64,000 nucleotides of DNA from Strigamia acuminata. Its lineage: Eukaryota > Arthropoda > Chilopoda > Geophilomorpha > Linotaeniidae. The stretch lies in contig OX442322.1 of NCBI GenBank assembly GCA_949358305.1, positions 5,828,001-5,892,000 of the forward strand, read 5' to 3'. Below the pieces are notes generated by a model, which ran no database searches, was not told where the DNA came from, and was given only the letters and a program-made list of their open reading frames with translations. This document shows, piece by piece, positions 44,676-54,393 of this stretch. The stretch's first letter is position 1. The number at the start of each line of letters is the position of its first letter. Both the position numbers and the translations under genes were made by a program.

Positions 44676-45372
44676 TCACTTTCGGGTTAACACACTAAAC
44701 ACTTTTTCACATAATGACTTGATCTTTTCACCAGATATCCACTTTCTGAAAATATCAGCCACATTCCACTGGCCTGGGATCTTGGACAATTTGAAACAGC
44801 CCTTCTCAAACCAGTCGCGTAGGAAAAAGTATCTAATACGAATGTGTTTTGTCTAACCACGCAGAACCACCAGTAGACAGAAAAACAATCTAATTAGCAC
44901 AAAATTAACTACTGGGCTAAATACCTCCTTGTAGTCAACATTGTAAATCTGTCTGAAACCCTGTGCCACCAGTCGTGCACAATAGCAAACAATTTTCCCT
45001 AAATCGTTATATTTGACCTTGAATATCCATTTGTTACCCATGATATGTGAGTGGTTGGGACGAGGTTTAACTTCAAACTCTTCCAACTCTTCGAGAGTAT
45101 CCAATTCTTCGCACATTGCTGCAGCCCACTCATCTTTTTGGGGCGATGTTATTGCTTCTTCGAAGGTGTTTGGTTGTATACCCTCAGCACAATATACTCT
45201 CACGGTATAGAATTCAGGATCGCTATCGTTCACTGGTGTAGGCTCCGGTTCTGCTTGCCCGACAGGATCATTAAAAGATGTTTCCTGTACAATCGTCTCT
45301 ATTGGACGTTGAGTTAGCTTCCAATCATACTCGTTGGCATTGTATGGGACCTTTAATTCCTTCTCACAATAT
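44676..45372 (-). pseudogene. pol: Copia-C pol end: RT start fused to RNase H end by deletion
   Basis: From the Gypsy-U1 insertion at 45372 the frame continues the Copia-C pol linker (CEKELKVPYNANEYD) into the start of reverse transcriptase (NKWIFKVKYNDLGK, VAQGFRQIYNVDYKE, VVLRG). At 44855-44853 a TAG stands exactly where the sequence jumps, in frame, to the last part of RNase H (TKHIRIRYFFLRDW to WNVADIFRKW), ending at TGA 44678-44676. Relative to Copia-B, most of RT including the YVDD motif and most of RNase H are deleted. Upstream coding parts are at 54394-56592 and 57169-57638. Confidence 0.87.
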
Positions 45373-45872
45373 TGTTACGCGGTAGAGCCGTACCGTGTAT
45401 CGGCTGGCTCTGCTCGCTCTGTTTAGGCATTTAATGCAATGAATTCTCACTAGACGGCGCTGTGCACCTAATTAGATGCACAGACCGTTCAACTTAGTTG
45501 ATAGGGGGAATAGGAGTTTACTTAGTGAGTTGATTAAGCCAGAGAGCTCAGATCTCTTTTGATTCTCAAACTGTTACCTTCACCTACTACTGCCAGCCGG
45601 TTGACGGTCAGGCAGGACTAGGTTTCCTGAATTGAATTGACAACAGCATCATCCTTATTTAGTTATTTATTTGATTTGAATGAACCATTTATGTGTTTTA
45701 GGTTTAATAAATGAACAAATGTAATAAGAGCTGATGACCGAACATTTACATTAGTAAATGTCCGACTTTGAATAATAAAGCCAATAGGCATTTTACATAT
45801 AAAACCCTGTGTCATTCTTGATTGAATTCATGTCACGTAGGACTAAATCAATCCCCATTTAGCCACGTAACA
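45373..45872 (+). repeat. Gypsy-U1 5' LTR
   Basis: 500 bp. It contains AGACGGCGC (45452-45460), the variant of the AGATGGCGC motif of the other gypsy LTRs, a TATA-like TATAAAA at about 45800, and AATAAA motifs near 45703 and 45773. Confidence 0.96.
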
Positions 45873-45873
45873 A

Positions 45874-45889
45874 CTGGTGGAGATGCGGT
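45874..45889 (+). other. Putative Gypsy-U1 primer-binding site, tRNA not assigned
   Basis: TGGTGGAGATGCGGTC begins one nt after the LTR end (..GTAACA, then a C-containing spacer). It starts with the expected TGG, but I cannot match it confidently to a tRNA 3' end. Confidence 0.45.
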
Positions 45890-46415
45890 CTCGATTGTAG
45901 CCCGTTTAGATTTAAAATCCCATTAAAATTGGATTAAAATTACCAAAATAATTTAATAAAAATCTAGAAATAAAAACTTGAAAATTGCTGATTTTATAGC
46001 AATTATCTTGAATGACTCAGAGTTGGTAAAAACAAGTGAAGTCACAGCTTGAATATTTAATGTCATTGTGTGAAATAATTTGCATTTTGGAAATGAAAAT
46101 AGAGTTTAATTGTTTATTAGGGATTAATAAATTGATTTACAATTGTTATATTTAGAATAAATAAAATATATAGTGTATAAATACTAATTTTGATATTTAT
46201 TTACAGGAAATTTTGTGAATTTATAGGAATTGAAAAATTGTTTTGAAATGTTATTGTTGGATTATTTTCTTTGTAATTTTGAGTGTAATATTTATGTATT
46301 ATATGCTAATAACACTTTAAGTTTTCAGGTAATGAATTCGTGTTAGTGTATTCAGTGTTTAGAAAGAGATTAGTGCTAGTGAAGTGAATAAAAAAGTGCA
46401 ATATAAGGCTTCAGT
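45890..46415 (+). other. Gypsy-U1 leader
   Basis: About 525 nt, AT-rich, with no supported gene. An in-frame TAA at 46404-46406 closes the gag frame upstream, so no ATG in the leader can start the gag frame without splicing. Confidence 0.75.
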
Positions 46416-47747
46416 GTGGATAAGCCGGTGAAATTGTCACAATTCAACTTGGATAATCTTCAGGATCTACAAAATTTGCAGTCACCTGAACCAAATTTGA
46501 AAAATATCACCACTAGAAGAAGTAAAAACGCTAAATCCGAATCTGACACCGAACCTCAGAAGGAAGATAAAGAAGTCCGATCTCAACCTCAATCAATCCT
46601 ACAGAAGTTGGATTTCGCTACTCCAGCAATAAAATTAATTCCACAAAAAGGTTTAGAAGAAATAATAAAGACATTTACACCAGTAAAAACTAAACCAGTT
46701 CCAACCCCAATTAAACCAAATTTTCCGAAAATGACATCACCACAGACTCCAACGGACGTATTGACCGACTTGTTGAAGAGTTTGGTAGTGCAGAAGCGAC
46801 CAGTCGTCACTTACGATACAGAAAAAGGCAACATTGACCAATGGCTAGTGGCATATGAAGCTACAATAGGAACAGATGATGAGAGGGTAAAACATCTAGC
46901 ATTAGCCTTAAAGACTGATGGATTGGCATGGTTTGTGGAACAACTTAAGAAGAATCCGACATGGAAATGGACGGATTGGAAACCACAGATCGAGAAAAAA
47001 TTTAGAAGAAGCCAAGAAAATGTTTACAATACTCTCCACTTCATGAAACACAAAGAGGGTACAGCAGATGCCTTCATGAAGAAAGTCTTGGCCGAATGTG
47101 CGTTTATTCTACCAGAGATGACTGAAACTCAGAAAATAAATTATGTTTACCAAGGTTTGAAGCCTGCAATGCAGAAGATGATGATAACAGTATTTCCATC
47201 GACGTTAGAAGAAATGGAACAGAGACTTAAATTGTATGAAAGTCACAAAACAGAAGAACCAGCGGATCTACTGCTCACAATGTTCAAAAAAGTTGTAGAT
47301 GAAAAGGTGAACCCTACGACAACAGGTATACTGTCTGGAACAGGGGGATCCCCAGTAAGCTACGCCGAGTTATTAGCTGAAAATATTAAATTAAAACAGC
47401 AAAAGCTCGTTAGTGAGTCAGTAGAGCCACAACAATCGGTTCCATTATTCATACAAGGCGAGTGGTATATTCCAGCATCGCAGCGCGGACAGAACTTTAG
47501 AGGTAGATACAACAGAGGTAGACAGCGGTCAAATAGCAGTCCGACAACAACGCGTTCATGTGGATGTTGGCATCGTTATGGTTGTGAACATAACACATCA
47601 GCGCCACAGGAGCAACAATCTCAGGAAAATAGAGGGAACCCAAACAACAGAAGGTGGTTTAAGAAGAAAAGGATACAAGGGGCTGGTAAAACGAACCCTA
47701 ATCCTAAGCAGAACCCACAACAAGGTCAACAAGAAGAGGAAAACTAG
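46416..47747 (+). CDS. gag: Gypsy-U1 Gag
   Basis: The frame is open for 443 codons from GTG 46416 (reads DKPVKLSQFN after the start) to TAG 47745-47747. The first in-frame ATG is 46731. The N-terminal 105 residues look coding, so either the GTG is a used non-AUG start or a lost ATG, or translation begins at 46731 (338 residues). A Ty3-type gag core is present (IDQWLVAYEATIG, WKWTDWKPQIEKKF, EGTADAFMKKVLAEC, INYVYQGLKP). The C-terminus is Arg/Gly/Asn/Gln-rich with Cys-His residues (CGCWHRYGCEH) but no canonical CCHC knuckle; the basic tail probably binds RNA. The stop is preceded by GAA AAC, and the pol frame overlaps by 40 nt. Confidence 0.88.
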   Translation: MDKPVKLSQFNLDNLQDLQNLQSPEPNLKNITTRRSKNAKSESDTEPQKEDKEVRSQPQSILQKLDFATPAIKLIPQKGLEEIIKTFTPVKTKPVPTPIKPNFPKMTSPQTPTDVLTDLLKSLVVQKRPVVTYDTEKGNIDQWLVAYEATIGTDDERVKHLALALKTDGLAWFVEQLKKNPTWKWTDWKPQIEKKFRRSQENVYNTLHFMKHKEGTADAFMKKVLAECAFILPEMTETQKINYVYQGLKPAMQKMMITVFPSTLEEMEQRLKLYESHKTEEPADLLLTMFKKVVDEKVNPTTTGILSGTGGSPVSYAELLAENIKLKQQKLVSESVEPQQSVPLFIQGEWYIPASQRGQNFRGRYNRGRQRSNSSPTTTRSCGCWHRYGCEHNTSAPQEQQSQENRGNPNNRRWFKKKRIQGAGKTNPNPKQNPQQGQQEEEN

Positions 47748-50700
47748 TGGGTCGGCCACAAGGAAGATGTCACCATCAACAAGGAAGATGTTGTCATCCA
47801 AAGAAGAAAAGAAAAAGTAGAAAAGAGAAGATAATCGTAGTCAATATGAACATTTCAGAATCTCTATTGGAAATTCCAGTAATAGTGAACAACATGGAAG
47901 TCAAGGCAGTTATGGACACTGGAGGAAAACGCAATGTTATCAGCGAAGAGCTTGCTGAAGCTTTACAGTTGAAGTACCCGCCAAGCCCAAATATACGATT
48001 ACAAGGGGTAAGCGGAGAACTTGTGACTCCAATAGGAAAAGCCAAGATGAACATTACAATTGGTGAATTAACATACAGGATCGAGGTCCTGATTGTTAAA
48101 GGATTTCATTATGAATTACTGCTAAGTGACCCATTCATGCTGTTCGCGAAGTGCGTGTTAGACTACGACAAACAAAAAATCTTTGTGGGCCGAACTAGTG
48201 GAAAGGAAGTGTCATTTCCAATGAATAAAACTTTTGTTGATCAGAATTATGTTGCGAGGGTAATGAAGAACATCACAATTCCACCAATGCATGAGTGCAT
48301 TGTTCCCATCTATTTGAATAAAGCAATAACATTGGACATGTTTGTGCAACCATTACATAATGTTACTGATAGATTTGCTGTGATAGGTTGTAAAACTTTG
48401 ACAGATTTCAAGAACGGAAAAGGCATCATTCGAGTGGCTAACCCAACCAAGAAGACAGTCTTTCTGAAGGAGAAGTCAGCAATCGCAAAAGCTTATTATG
48501 TGGTTGATGTTGGGGTGTTTGATGAAAAACAGGTACACTGTTTTGACTTTGACTCCTCAATAGCAAAAGACAAAATGAATAAAGACCAACAAGAGCAAAT
48601 GCGACAACTTCTTCAAAAGAATCAAGACAGATTTGCTGTTTCTGACAAGGATTTGGGAAGAGTTCAAGTGTATAAGCATAAAATCGATACTGGAGACCAT
48701 GACCCAATACATTTGCAACCGTATCGTCGTTCTATGAAGGAAAAAGAAGTCGAAGCTGAGGAAACAAAGAAATTGCTTGATATGGGAGTGATAAGGGAAT
48801 CAGAAAGTCCCTGGAGCGCGCCTGTATTGCTAATAAAGAAAAGAGATGGTAAGTGGAGATTTTGTGTCGACTGGAGACGTTTGAATGCGATAACAAAGAA
48901 AATGGTGTACCCATTGCCAAGAATAGATGACACTTTAGATCAGCTGGCAGGTGCACAGTTCTTCTCCATGATGGATCTTATTCAAGGATATTATCAAGTC
49001 GAAATAGATGAACAAGATCGCGAAAAAACAGCATTTACCACTTCAAGCGGACATTTTGAGTTTAACGTCCTAGGAATGGGATTATGCAATAGTCCAGCAG
49101 CTTTTCAAAAGTTAATGAATAAAGTTTTAGGCAACCTCCTAGGCAAAGTTTGTATAGCGTACATTGACGACCTTATCATTTTCTCTAAAACATTCGATCA
49201 GCATTTGAAAGATCTAGACAACGTTTTCGACAAGCTTAGACAATCTAACTTAAAGGTGAAGTTGAGCAAGTGCACATTTGGAACGAACACCATCAAGTAT
49301 TTAGGACATGTCGTGGACTCTGAGGGTATATCACCAGACCCTAGGAACTTGGAATCCGTCGCGAAGTTTCCAGTTCCTACTAACCTCAAACTTCTTCGAG
49401 GATTCATAGGGCTCTGTTCGTATTACAGGAAGTTCATTCCAGGTTTTGCGGACATATCCAAGCCCTTAGTCAATTTGACGAAGAAGGACGAGAAATTTGA
49501 TTGGGGCCCACCTCATGACAAGGCCTTCAAAACATTGAGGACCGCCCTTATCACCGTGCCAGTGCTTGCGCACCCTAATTTTGAAGAACCCTTCATGGTA
49601 TCGACTGACGCGAGCGCATATGGTCTTGGAGCAGTGTTGAAACAGAAGATAAACAAACAAGAACATGTGATAGCTTATGCCAGCAGACTTCTCAGCCAAG
49701 CAGAACAGAATTACACAGCCACAGAAAGGGAATGTCTGGCTATTCTGTTTGGAATTGAAAAGTACCGACCTTATCTGTATGGTAAGAAGTTCCAGATAAT
49801 TACAGACCATTCGGCACTCCAATGGCTGAAATCAGTCAAAAACCCCAATGGCAGACTAGCTAGATGGAGCCTACAGCTAGTAGACTTTGATTTCGATGTG
49901 ATCTACAAGAGCGGAAAAGCGCACAAAGATGCCGACGCCTTGAGCAGAATTCCAGAAGATTTAAGCGAGGAAGAAAACGAAATAGTTCCCTCACTTTTAC
50001 TCGAACAGCTCGACCTTCCTGCTGAGCAGCGTAAGGACAAGAAGCTACTGGAATTGATCACCGCAATGAATCAAGTAGAGCAACTTCCGAAGAAGAGAAG
50101 ACGTCCTCTAAAGCAGTTCGTTCTTCTCGACAATGTGTTGTTTAGGAAGAAAAATTCTTTGAATTCCCTAGACACGGAAGTAAATCTGTTATATGTTCCG
50201 CAGCATTTGAAAACTGCAGTTCTTGAAGAAATGCATGACGGACTGACGGGTGCTCACTTGGGCCTAAACAAAACGTGGAAGAGAATGAGAACAAGATTCT
50301 TCTGGCCCCGGATATATAAAGACGTTAGAAATTACGTACTTTCTTGTCCACATTGCGCGAGCTCGAAATCAATGACAACAGCGCCAAAAGGTTTAATGCA
50401 GCCGTGGTCTACGATATCTAAGCCTTTCGAGAGGATTGGAATCGATACACTGGGAAGTTTTCCGACCTCCGACAAGGGCAACAAGTATGTTTTCGTAATG
50501 ACAGATTATTTGTCGCGGACAGTGATTGCTAGAGCAGCTCCAGCATCAACAGCGTTGGAAGGAGCTAGAACCTTGCTTTATGAGTTAATGTTGAAGGAAG
50601 GCAGTCCGAGAGAAATCCTGAGCGATAGAGGCACAGAATACAGAAACAAAATGGTGGAAGAAGTATCAAATATGTTTAAAGCCCTACACAAAACCACTTC

Positions 50701-51691
50701 AGGGTACCATCCAAGGACCAATGGACTTACCGAGCGTTTTAATGCGACGTTTGCAAAAATGTTGCAGATTTATGTTGATAAGGACCAGAGGGACTGGGAT
50801 GATTTTTTGCCATTTTTGCTTTTCTCATATAATACCGGTGTGCATGAAACGACAGGATATACACCTTATTATCTTTTGAAAGGATATGAAGTTGATTTGA
50901 ACGTGGACGTAAACCTCAACTTACCTCAAAAAGAATTTACCTTGCGAACCTCAAAATTCATCAGAGAAGCTAGGAAGATAGCAAATGAAAGGTTGGAATG
51001 GCAAGGAGGAAAAAGCAGAAAAAGATTCGATCAAGGCCGAGTTCATGTGGAATTTGACCCAGGAGAATTAGTATATCTCAAAACACCCAATAGAAAAGTT
51101 GGGTTAAGTGAAAAACTCCTGCCACAATTCTCAGGCCCATACGAAATAGTAAGAAGAACCGCGCCAAATGACTACGAAATTAGAAGTTCAAATGGAAAGA
51201 AAACAGATATTGTCAACATTGAACGATTAAAACCGTATAAACCCAGAGAAGAAATTCCAGCGGAGATATTAGAAGAATTGACAGCTAAAAAAGTCACATT
51301 TGTTGATGAAACTGCAACACAGAGTGAAAAACAACAAGAAATTGAAGAAAACACGTCAATTTCGCCAATTCCGATCGCTAAAGAACGATTCATTAGCGAT
51401 GACGACCAAATTTCGTTAAAAACACTCTTTGAACCTGAAGAAAATACAATAAAAGTGTCAAATTTCCCAATTTCAAGTGAAAAAGAGCGATTAAAAGCGC
51501 TCTATGGACCGAAAGAAATTATGGAAAGATGGCAAAACGAAGACGAACGGAAAAACAAAGAAAATCAATTGCGAAAACCGCCGACAGGTGTCGCTGACGC
51601 AGTCGATGACGCGTCGCCGCCTGAAATCGAGAGTTTCCGGTCACGTCGCCTTCGCAAACAGGCTCGTCGTGACTACAGTGGATTGTGTTAA
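47708..51691 (+). CDS. pol: Gypsy-U1 Pol (PR-RT-RH-IN), intact
   Basis: The frame is open in the -1 phase from 47708, overlapping the end of gag; expression presumably needs a -1 frameshift. The junction reads G GAA AAC TAG, an imperfect slippery site. Domains: aspartic protease with AVMDTGGKRNVI (47900-47940); RT with SPWSAPVLLIKKRDG, YPLPRID and YIDDLIIFSK (near 49160); RNase H with STDASAYGLGAVL and ITDHSALQWL; integrase zinc module (HDGLTGAHLG to CPHCASSK, about 50230-50365); DDE core (GIDTLGSFP, LSDRGTEYR, TNGLTERFN); and GPY/F-type module (LLPQFSGPYEIV). The tail is acidic then basic (SFRSRRLRKQ). There is no stop or indel in over 1300 codons. It is related to the pol end of Gypsy-U2. 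Confidence 0.94.
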   Translation, partial: AEPTTRSTRRGKLVGRPQGRCHHQQGRCCHPKKKRKSRKEKIIVVNMNISESLLEIPVIVNNMEVKAVMDTGGKRNVISEELAEALQLKYPPSPNIRLQGVSGELVTPIGKAKMNITIGELTYRIEVLIVKGFHYELLLSDPFMLFAKCVLDYDKQKIFVGRTSGKEVSFPMNKTFVDQNYVARVMKNITIPPMHECIVPIYLNKAITLDMFVQPLHNVTDRFAVIGCKTLTDFKNGKGIIRVANPTKKTVFLKEKSAIAKAYYVVDVGVFDEKQVHCFDFDSSIAKDKMNKDQQEQMRQLLQKNQDRFAVSDKDLGRVQVYKHKIDTGDHDPIHLQPYRRSMKEKEVEAEETKKLLDMGVIRESESPWSAPVLLIKKRDGKWRFCVDWRRLNAITKKMVYPLPRIDDTLDQLAGAQFFSMMDLIQGYYQVEIDEQDREKTAFTTSSGHFEFNVLGMGLCNSPAAFQKLMNKVLGNLLGKVCIAYIDDLIIFSKTFDQHLKDLDNVFDKLRQSNLKVKLSKCTFGTNTIKYLGHVVDSEGISPDPRNLESVAKFPVPTNLKLLRGFIGLCSYYRKFIPGFADISKPLVNLTKKDEKFDWGPPHDKAFKTLRTALITVPVLAHPNFEEPFMVSTDASAYGLGAVLKQKINKQEHVIAYASRLLSQAEQNYTATERECLAILFGIEKYRPYLYGKKFQIITDHSALQWLKSVKNPNGRLARWSLQLVDFDFDVIYKSGKAHKDADALSRIPEDLSEEENEIVPSLLLEQLDLPAEQRKDKKLLELITAMNQVEQLPKKRRRPLKQFVLLDNVLFRKKNSLNSLDTEVNLLYVPQHLKTAVLEEMHDGLTGAHLGLNKTWKRMRTRFFWPRIYKDVRNYVLSCPHCASSKSMTTAPKGLMQPWSTISKPFERIGIDTLGSFPTSDKGNKYVFVMTDYLSRTVIARAAPASTALEGARTLLYELMLKEGSPREILSDRGTEYRNKMVEEVSNMFKALHKTTSGYHPRTNGLTERFNATFAKMLQIYVDKDQRDWDDFLPFLLFSYNTGVHETTGYTPYYLLKGYEVDLNVDVNLNLPQKEFTLRTSKFIREARKIANERLEWQGGKSRKRFDQGRVHVEFDPGELVYLKTPNRKVGLSEKLLPQFSGPYEIVRRTAPNDYEIRSSNGKKTDIVNIERLKPYKPREEIPAEILEELTAKKVTFVDETATQSEKQQEIEENTSISPIPIAKERFISDDDQISLKTLFEPEENTIKVSNFPISSEKERLKALYGPKEIMERWQNEDERKNKENQLRKPPTGVADAVDDASPPEIESFRSRRLRKQARRDYSGLC

Positions 51692-52105
51692 GGTTTTCTG
51701 AGACGAACCAGGTTTACTGTGTGACTCAAAGAAACCTAAAGCATTAATAACAGCAGCAGTTGATTTGTGTGTGATTCCGTAAGTGAAAAGAGTGGATTTT
51801 GAACGAATTTGGCGAACAAATAGCTTAAAAACGAAACAAATCTATCGCAAATTTTGTGAAAAATAACATCGCGAAATGGAAAATTAGGCTTAAATAATTG
51901 TGTTAAAACTTCGAAATGAAATTTTAGTGTGTGCATACATTATCAAGTGACTAATTAGTTGAAGAATTGTTAAATTTAGTGTAAATTAGTGCAACATGAG
52001 ATGTTAAATGAAATAATGAATGGAAATTGGAATAATTTTGTGAAAATTTTGAATTAATGAATTAATTTTTTTTATTTTCTTTTCAAACAATATATTAGGA
52101 TCCGA
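51692..52105 (+). other. Gypsy-U1 spacer with a candidate 3' splice site
   Basis: 414-nt AT-rich spacer. Just before ORF3 lies a strong T-rich tract ending in AG (about 52066-52099, last bases AATATATTAG), seven bases upstream of the ATG. This would suit a spliced subgenomic mRNA for ORF3. Gypsy-U2 has a similar tract before its ORF3. Confidence 0.6.
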
Positions 52106-53479
52106 ATGGACGAAATGGCAAGCAAATTTGATCGGATGGATGTGCGTAGTGACAGTGACAGCGATGCGGATTCGGTTTGCTCGATGCAAGTGGGCGATCT
52201 TTTGGAACGTCAACTTAAGAAAGGCAATGACTTGGAAATTTATCTAGCTAATAAGCCTAGCACAAGCAAAACTTTGGACGAATTGGTTAACTGCCCACGC
52301 CCGTTTACAGAAGGAAAACAAAAGGCGGAGGAAGATAAAAAGAAATATGCAGGACCATTAACAAAGGGTGAAGAAGGCTTATTGCGTCGTCGTCGTAAGA
52401 ATCGACAATTGAAACGAGATAAGAAAGCACAAAAGAAGAAAGTGTTTGACGAGCAATCGAAAAGAATCCGGGAAGAAGAAATGCGTCACACCGTTGATCG
52501 AAACAAACGCCGATTAAATGATTTGCGAATGGAGCACCGGAATATGGTCAACGCCATTAGAGCCAGGAAATTAAAAGGAGTGATGGGATTGCCCGACTAT
52601 CAGTTGTGGAGAACAGGGGCGAATGCTTTGCTGATCCAGGAGGCGAAAATAAGGAAAAACATTTTAAAAGCCATCGCCCTAGCGAGAAGAGAGTCCTTCC
52701 AGGACCCTAGTGTAGTATTTCCTACTCCTATACGGGTATACCGTGTGGAGTTGGACGCTGCACGACAGGTCCAGGCTCTCGGACTTGCATTAGACTATAG
52801 TAATGCGCCAAAATATGACTTAGCATTCGACGCCGTAGGTTGTCCGCCGATTAAAGTCATGAACTATCAGATGGCAGCATTAGGCGATCTAACGCCGGGA
52901 CGACAGAGCTGGACGTATGACAGCGTCGTTGATTACTACCTCCAACTGTTAGAAGAACGATATCCTATATTGGCACCAATTCAATCTGAGTGGGTATACA
53001 AAATGGTGGACCCAGCTAAACGAAAGGAAGCGATCTATTGGCTAATGAGGAGACTTCCAAGTGCTCAAAAGAAGATTTGGGTGTTTCCAGTTCCTATTGA
53101 AGAGCATTGGCAGCTTTTCATAGTGGATTGGCGGAAAAAGCCAACCCAATACGTGCTTTACGACCCAAGCGGACCAATAGAGCGCACATATCCAAAGTGG
53201 GAATCTTTAAGGTACTCGTTGATGGATGCAGGAGTAAAGTTTCCAAACAAGTTCATACGTTGGGACCCGCCACGTATGCACCAATTGGATAATGACAGCT
53301 GTGGCCCAACCATACTCTACTTCACTAGAAGATATGTTGAAGACCGTGACTTAATGCAGTTTGGGGAGCCATGTGAGTTACGCTTACGATTTGTGTATGA
53401 GATTGCAAACCGTGAAATTCTCCCATTCGAGTTGATCAAGGAAGAGGATAAGAAAGATCAAGCGGAAGGAGGAGAGTGA
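52106..53479 (+). CDS. Gypsy-U1 ORF3: Ulp1/adenain-like cysteine protease
   Basis: The ORF is intact, 457 residues from ATG 52106 (MDEMASKFDRMD). The N-terminus is acidic/Ser-rich, then has PSTSKTLDELV and a highly basic stretch (RRRRKNRQLKRDKK). The C-terminal half has the signature of papain-fold C48/C5 proteases: IWVFPVPIEEHW with His334, VLYDPSG with Asp353, and MHQLDNDSCGP with Gln393 and Cys399. The Gln-Cys spacing of six equals that of yeast Ulp1 as I recall it. Such enzymes cleave SUMO-like proteins or viral polyproteins; the substrate here is unknown and could be element Gag-Pol or a host SUMO conjugate. No signal peptide or membrane segment is present, so it is not an Env. It lies in the env position of an intact element. 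A diverged relative is encoded at 60304-61735. Family assignment rests on motif layout, not on a search. Confidence 0.85.
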   Translation: MDEMASKFDRMDVRSDSDSDADSVCSMQVGDLLERQLKKGNDLEIYLANKPSTSKTLDELVNCPRPFTEGKQKAEEDKKKYAGPLTKGEEGLLRRRRKNRQLKRDKKAQKKKVFDEQSKRIREEEMRHTVDRNKRRLNDLRMEHRNMVNAIRARKLKGVMGLPDYQLWRTGANALLIQEAKIRKNILKAIALARRESFQDPSVVFPTPIRVYRVELDAARQVQALGLALDYSNAPKYDLAFDAVGCPPIKVMNYQMAALGDLTPGRQSWTYDSVVDYYLQLLEERYPILAPIQSEWVYKMVDPAKRKEAIYWLMRRLPSAQKKIWVFPVPIEEHWQLFIVDWRKKPTQYVLYDPSGPIERTYPKWESLRYSLMDAGVKFPNKFIRWDPPRMHQLDNDSCGPTILYFTRRYVEDRDLMQFGEPCELRLRFVYEIANREILPFELIKEEDKKDQAEGGE

Positions 53480-53889
53480 AGTGAACTTTAACTTCTTTAA
53501 GTGAATAAGTGTAAAATCAACACGAACTTTGAACATTTTTTTTTGTGTGTGTTTTTTTTTTATTTTATAGAAAATTGAAAACTGAGAAAAAAAGTAATAT
53601 AAAACAAAAAACCAAAAAAGTGTTATTATTGATGAAAAGTGTTAATTTTATTTGATTTTAAACTTTGAATATTGTTTCCAATGTAAAAGTGTAATAAAAA
53701 GTGACTATGACATTTATAAACATTGAAAAGTGTATCATATTATATTTTTGTAAAAATAAGGATGATGAAAAGAGATTCTCAAAATTGTAAAATTGAGTTT
53801 ATGATTTGAAAATTTTTATGTAAAAGGAGATGCGTTAGTTAGAACAATTCATTGTTTTTCGAGAGACCGAAAAAATTAAAGGGGGGGGC
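53480..53889 (+). other. Gypsy-U1 3' UTR and polypurine tract
   Basis: 410 bp of T/A-rich sequence ending in the polypurine tract AATTAAAGGGGGGGGC beside the 3' LTR. No gene is supported. Confidence 0.85.
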
Positions 53890-54389
53890 TGTTACGCGGT
53901 AGAGCCGTACCGTGTATCGGCTGGCTCTGCTCGCTCTGTTTAGGCATTTAATGCAATGAATTCTCACTAGACGGCGCTGTGCACCTAATTAGATGCACAG
54001 ACCGTTCAACTTAGTTGATAGGGGGAATAGGAGTTTACTTAGTGAGTTGATTAAGCCAGAGAGCTCAGATCTCTTTTGATTCTCAAACTGTTACCTTCAC
54101 CTACTACTGCCAGCCGGTTGACGGTCAGGCAGGACTAGGTTTCCTGAATTGAATTGACAACAGCATCATCCTTATTTAGTTATTTATTTGATTTGAATGA
54201 ACCATTTATGTGTTTTAGGTTTAATAAATGAACAAATGTAATAAGAGCTGATGACCGAACATTTACATTAGTAAATGTCCGACTTTGAATAATAAAGCCA
54301 ATAGGCATTTTACATATAAAACCCTGTGTCATTCTTGATTGAATTCATGTCACGTAGGACTAAATCAATCCCCATTTAGCCACGTAACA
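53890..54389 (+). repeat. Gypsy-U1 3' LTR
   Basis: 500 bp, identical by eye to 45373-45872; followed by the duplicated atat. Confidence 0.96.
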
Positions 54390-54393
54390 ATAT

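Larger units (their letters stand above)
45373..54389 (+). mobile_element. Gypsy-U1: intact Ty3/gypsy element carrying a Ulp1-like protease ORF
   Basis: 9017 bp, with 500-bp LTRs (TGTTAC...GTAACA) that look identical by eye and a target duplication atat at 45369-45372 and 54390-54393. Internal order: putative PBS, 540-nt leader, gag, pol in the -1 frame, a 414-nt spacer and a 457-codon third ORF encoding a C48/C5-type cysteine protease, then a PPT. All three ORFs are open. It is inserted in Copia-C pol in the opposite orientation. This is the best candidate in the window for a recently active element. Confidence 0.95.

Noticed and set aside
45874-45889. Assigning the Gypsy-U1 PBS to a specific tRNA
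   Set aside because: I could not match the sequence to any tRNA 3' end with confidence, so it is left unassigned.
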